DNA of 64,000 bases from Pseudorhodoferax sp. Leaf267. GTDB taxonomy: Bacteria > Pseudomonadota > Gammaproteobacteria > Burkholderiales > Burkholderiaceae_C. A model generated the notes under the pieces. It had not been told where the DNA came from, made no database searches, and saw only the letters and a list, made by a program, of their open reading frames with translations. Shown here piece by piece: positions 58,593 through 64,000 of the stretch. Location: positions 186,001-250,000 of the forward strand of contig NZ_LMMV01000002.1 in NCBI RefSeq assembly GCF_001422405.1, in the 5' to 3' direction. The number at the start of each line of letters is the position of its first letter. Position 1 is the first letter of the stretch. A program made the translations under genes and the position numbers.

Positions 58593-58963
58593 ACGCGGCC
58601 GATGTGGGGCAGGGCGCCGAGCCGGGCTTGCCGGATGGGTCCACGCGCGCGGTCTATGCCCCGACCGCACTGTTGGAAGGTGGCAGCATCCCGGACGGCA
58701 TCTGGTTCGCGCTACACCCATTGCGCTCGATCCGCATGCGTCCGATTTCGCGGTTTGAGCCACAGTTCGCCGAGGCCAGCCACGTGATCGTTTTCCAGCG
58801 CCCAAATGGCACGCTAGCCAGAATTCCATCTTGGCCTCGCGACAGCGCAGCAAAGATGGTCAACGTCCTGATGACCGATGCTCAGAACTGCCCAGGTGTT
58901 GAGCGGGTCCTCGAAGCCGTTGTGCACCGCGGCCTGCCGGGCGCATTGGACCAAGGCATTTAG
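58589..58963 (+). CDS. Small hypothetical island protein, paralogue of the preceding gene
   Basis: This 124-residue protein shares the WF-P-R-x-x-R-x-R core and the following ASHVIV...P-G...R-(I/V)-P segment with the gene before it. A longer N-terminus (MNAADVGQGAEPGLPDGS) and a different C-terminus distinguish it. The pair is a tandem duplication in the island. No catalytic residues are apparent. Translation is coupled to the previous gene by the four-base overlap. Confidence 0.65.
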   Translation: MNAADVGQGAEPGLPDGSTRAVYAPTALLEGGSIPDGIWFALHPLRSIRMRPISRFEPQFAEASHVIVFQRPNGTLARIPSWPRDSAAKMVNVLMTDAQNCPGVERVLEAVVHRGLPGALDQGI

Positions 58964-58971
58964 GCAATACG

Positions 58972-59637
58972 ATGGGAACGGTATTTGGTGGATGGCGCGG
59001 CAGCCGCGGGGGGGCGAGGGCAATGGAGGATCTTCCGGCCGCCGTGCTGACGCACGCTGCGAGCGGCTCCGCGTTGCAGCGGCACGGCCCTACCATTCAG
59101 TGCGAGTACGACGGCCTGGGTCGGCAGGTCAACGAATTCGTGCGCGTGGTGCATGGAGCGCTTGCTTGGTCTGTCAGTCTGTCGTGGCAGCCGCTGCACC
59201 TGGGTGGCCATCGGCGTTGGTTGCTCTGCCCCGAGTGTCAGGGCCGTCGTCAGGCGCTGTATGTCGACGGCACGAGGCTCGCCTGCCGCAAATGCCTGAA
59301 GCTGCGCTACTTCGTGCAGCATGAAAACGAGCGGACAGGGCTGATCAAGCGCATAGTCAAGCTGCGGCGCAGACTGGGATGGTCGCTCGGCCCTCTGGAC
59401 CCGATCGGAGGGCGACCACGGTACATGCGACATGCTGTCTTCGCGATGCGATGCGCGGAGATTGAAGTTCTGACAGACAAGTTAGTTGGGGCGGTCAGCG
59501 ACTGGGCGCGGCGTGCGCATCGTGCGCTGGACCATCGACGCGGGCCGATGGGTGCCGAGCCCGCGAACCTCGGCATTCTGCGGTGTGCGGAGGGCGCTGG
59601 AATCAATGAATATTCTGAGGACGAGGATGAACTTTAA
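58972..59637 (+). CDS. Hypothetical zinc-ribbon protein
   Basis: This 221-residue protein has a four-cysteine zinc-ribbon pattern, CPEC and CRKC 19 residues apart in the middle, with LRYFVQHENERTG after it. A Gly/Arg-rich N-terminus and an acidic end (EYSEDEDEL) flank it. Zinc ribbons of this spacing occur in transposase- and replication-associated proteins, but no nuclease motif is seen. It is the last gene before the minus-strand dnaE2, on the island side. Function is unknown. Confidence 0.65.
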   Translation: MGTVFGGWRGSRGGARAMEDLPAAVLTHAASGSALQRHGPTIQCEYDGLGRQVNEFVRVVHGALAWSVSLSWQPLHLGGHRRWLLCPECQGRRQALYVDGTRLACRKCLKLRYFVQHENERTGLIKRIVKLRRRLGWSLGPLDPIGGRPRYMRHAVFAMRCAEIEVLTDKLVGAVSDWARRAHRALDHRRGPMGAEPANLGILRCAEGAGINEYSEDEDEL

Positions 59638-59718
59638 GGGGTGTTGCATCAGCGTGATCCGCGCTGCACGCCTCCGACAAATGTCTGGCATTGACGCCGG
59701 TTCACGCGCCCTTACCTG

Positions 59719-62828
<3,110 letters not shown>

Positions 62829-62832
<4 letters not shown>

Positions 62833-64000
62833 GCGAACGCGCCGTGCAGGTACCAGGCCGTGTCGTCGCCGCCGAGCCGTTCATGGAACACCCATAGCAG
62901 CCCCGCGTGCGGACTCTGCGCCACCCAGTAGTCGCGCACGACGACCGCGGTGGTCTCCGCGTTCTGGACCTGGACGCGGTGCCACCAGCCGCCCTCGACG
63001 CGGTGCGGTCCGGCCCGCATCTGCAGCACGCCCTGGTACATCGGCAGGTCGCCGCGCATCGCCAGGCGCAGGGGCGTGGGCAGGATGAAGCTTGGCTGGG
63101 GGAAGCGGCTGCGGCGGGCGCGCTTCTTCGGGAGGGGCTGCGGGGCCGGCTGCCACTGGGTCTGCCACTCCATGCGGTGGTCCTCGACCAGCCCCGGACG
63201 CAGCACCTTCTCGGGACCGAGGCGAGCGGCAACACGCTCGAGCACCAGGGTCAGCGACTCGCCAGACTGGGCCGGGTCCGGCAGCAGCGACTTGCTGAGC
63301 TCCTCCAGCGGCTGCACGTCCAGGGCTTCGAGCTCGATGTCGCCGGCCGGGGCGGCCAGCTGGGTCTTGGCCAGGTGCTCTGCCAGCAGGCGGCACAGGT
63401 GCTCGACGTCGCGCATGGGCACCGCCGTGCGGACCGTCAGCTCGCCGCCGTCGCCCGCGTCCTTCGGGCGCATGGCGTCGTGCACCCAGCGCAGCACGAA
63501 CGCGGTCGTGCCGGCATGCCGGGCGGCCAGCCAGCCGCACAGTTGCATGACCAGCCGGCGCGCCCCGAACAGCAAGGCAGGGGCCGTGTCCACGCGCGAC
63601 ATCAGCTCCAGGCGCGCGCGGAAGGTCTCGGGCAGCGCCACCCAGGCATGGGCCTCCGGCCGCAGGCCATAGGTCTGGTCCAGGGCGACCAGCAGCGGCT
63701 TGTCGAAACGCCGGCTGAGGCCGCCTCGCGGCAGCGCGCGCACGTCGCCGAGCGTGCGGCAGCCCAGCTGCGTCAGCGTCGTCAGGTGTGGGCGCACGGC
63801 CGCCAGCACGTCCATGGGGAGCGCGTCCAGCAGCGCCGACATGGCACCGCGCACGCCGTTCTCCTGGCCGGCGCGGGCAAAGGCCAGGGCCGCGAGGCTC
63901 GTGAGCGCCCAGGCCACCTGGGCGACGTCGAGTTCGGACGCCTGCGCCACGATGCGGTCGCGCAGCGCCCGGCGGCCACCGAACAGGCGCACGCTTCCGT
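62829..64000 (-). CDS. imuB: ImuB, inactive Y-family polymerase (partial, 5' end outside window)
   Basis: This C-terminal 390 residues of ImuB begin within the conserved GSVRLFGG segment and include ALPRGGLSRRFDKPLLVALD. ImuB lacks polymerase catalytic residues and serves as the clamp-binding adaptor of the ImuA-ImuB-DnaE2 mutasome. Its stop overlaps the dnaE2 start by four bases, so the two are translated in series. The N-terminal region needed to judge the missing acidic residues is beyond the window. Confidence 0.92.

Larger units (their letters stand above)
52568..59637 (+). mobile_element. tRNA-Val-associated integrative element (right end undetermined)
   Basis: The tyrosine integrase directly follows tRNA-Val and points away from it. 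After it come an AlpA-like regulator, a primase/helicase-type replication protein, an iteron-like array and small unassigned genes, all plus-strand. G+C appears lower than in the flanks. No conjugation, capsid or terminase genes are visible, so it looks like a satellite or degenerate integrative element. I could not find a repeat of the tRNA 3' end downstream; the limit at 59637 is the last island-like gene. Confidence 0.7.

Noticed and set aside
59638-59718. Right attachment site of the island
   Set aside because: No copy of the tRNA-Val 3' end is recognisable in this gap, so no boundary was called.

Overview
The window is high-GC chromosomal DNA (roughly two-thirds G+C by eye) from a betaproteobacterium, most likely a Comamonadaceae member of the Burkholderiales. 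The reasons are the many Bug-type solute receptors, the intracellular PHB depolymerase, the iscRSUA-hscBA-fdx-dnaQ order and the imuB-dnaE2 cassette. The genus cannot be fixed from sequence alone.

Layout. 1-7973: hexuronate/glucarate catabolism (uronate dehydrogenase, a LacI and a FadR-type regulator, Bug receptor, 5-dehydro-4-deoxyglucarate dehydratase, a small lipoprotein, a broken glucarate dehydratase and ketoglutarate semialdehyde dehydrogenase), ended by a strong terminator. 8041-13536: a second catabolic cluster on the minus strand (VOC protein, quinone oxidoreductase, DUF1185 protein, Bug receptor, FAH-family hydrolase), with a divergent GntR regulator and FMN reductase. 13548-20576: an orphan osmoprotectant binding-protein/permease fusion, a ROK-type protein and a 1375-residue hybrid kinase. 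20760-31249: a GntR regulator and the propionyl-CoA/methylmalonyl-CoA operon (mutase, meaB, pccB, pccA, VOC protein). Two toxin-antitoxin modules interrupt this operon: a ribbon-helix-helix/PIN pair between mutase and meaB, and a HipBA-like pair between pccB and pccA. 31250-34396: a second hybrid kinase and a small sulfite-oxidase-fold protein. 34625-39327: a three-gene 2-oxoacid:acceptor oxidoreductase (korC-korA-korB type). 39331-43955: RnfB-like ferredoxin, PHB depolymerase, a SpmA/SpmB-type membrane protein and an aromatic/aspartate aminotransferase. 44096-52541: uvrB, the complete isc iron-sulfur operon and dnaQ. 52568-52642: tRNA-Val(CAC).

A tyrosine integrase follows the tRNA directly and opens a mobile island (to about 59637). 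It carries an AlpA-like regulator, a 710-residue primase/helicase-type replication protein, an iteron-like GGACA array and several unassigned small proteins, most linked by overlapping stop/start codons. I find no copy of the tRNA 3' end on the right side, so the right boundary is unknown. 59719-64000 holds dnaE2 and the 3' part of imuB on the minus strand, a mutagenic translesion cassette.

The most notable points are the two toxin-antitoxin modules wired into one metabolic operon, the 11-bp-phased iteron array in the island, an IscR-type site over the iscR promoter and an intrinsic terminator inside the isc operon. Three genes (glucarate dehydratase, hipA, korC) have frame-breaking lesions that are either real decay or assembly errors.
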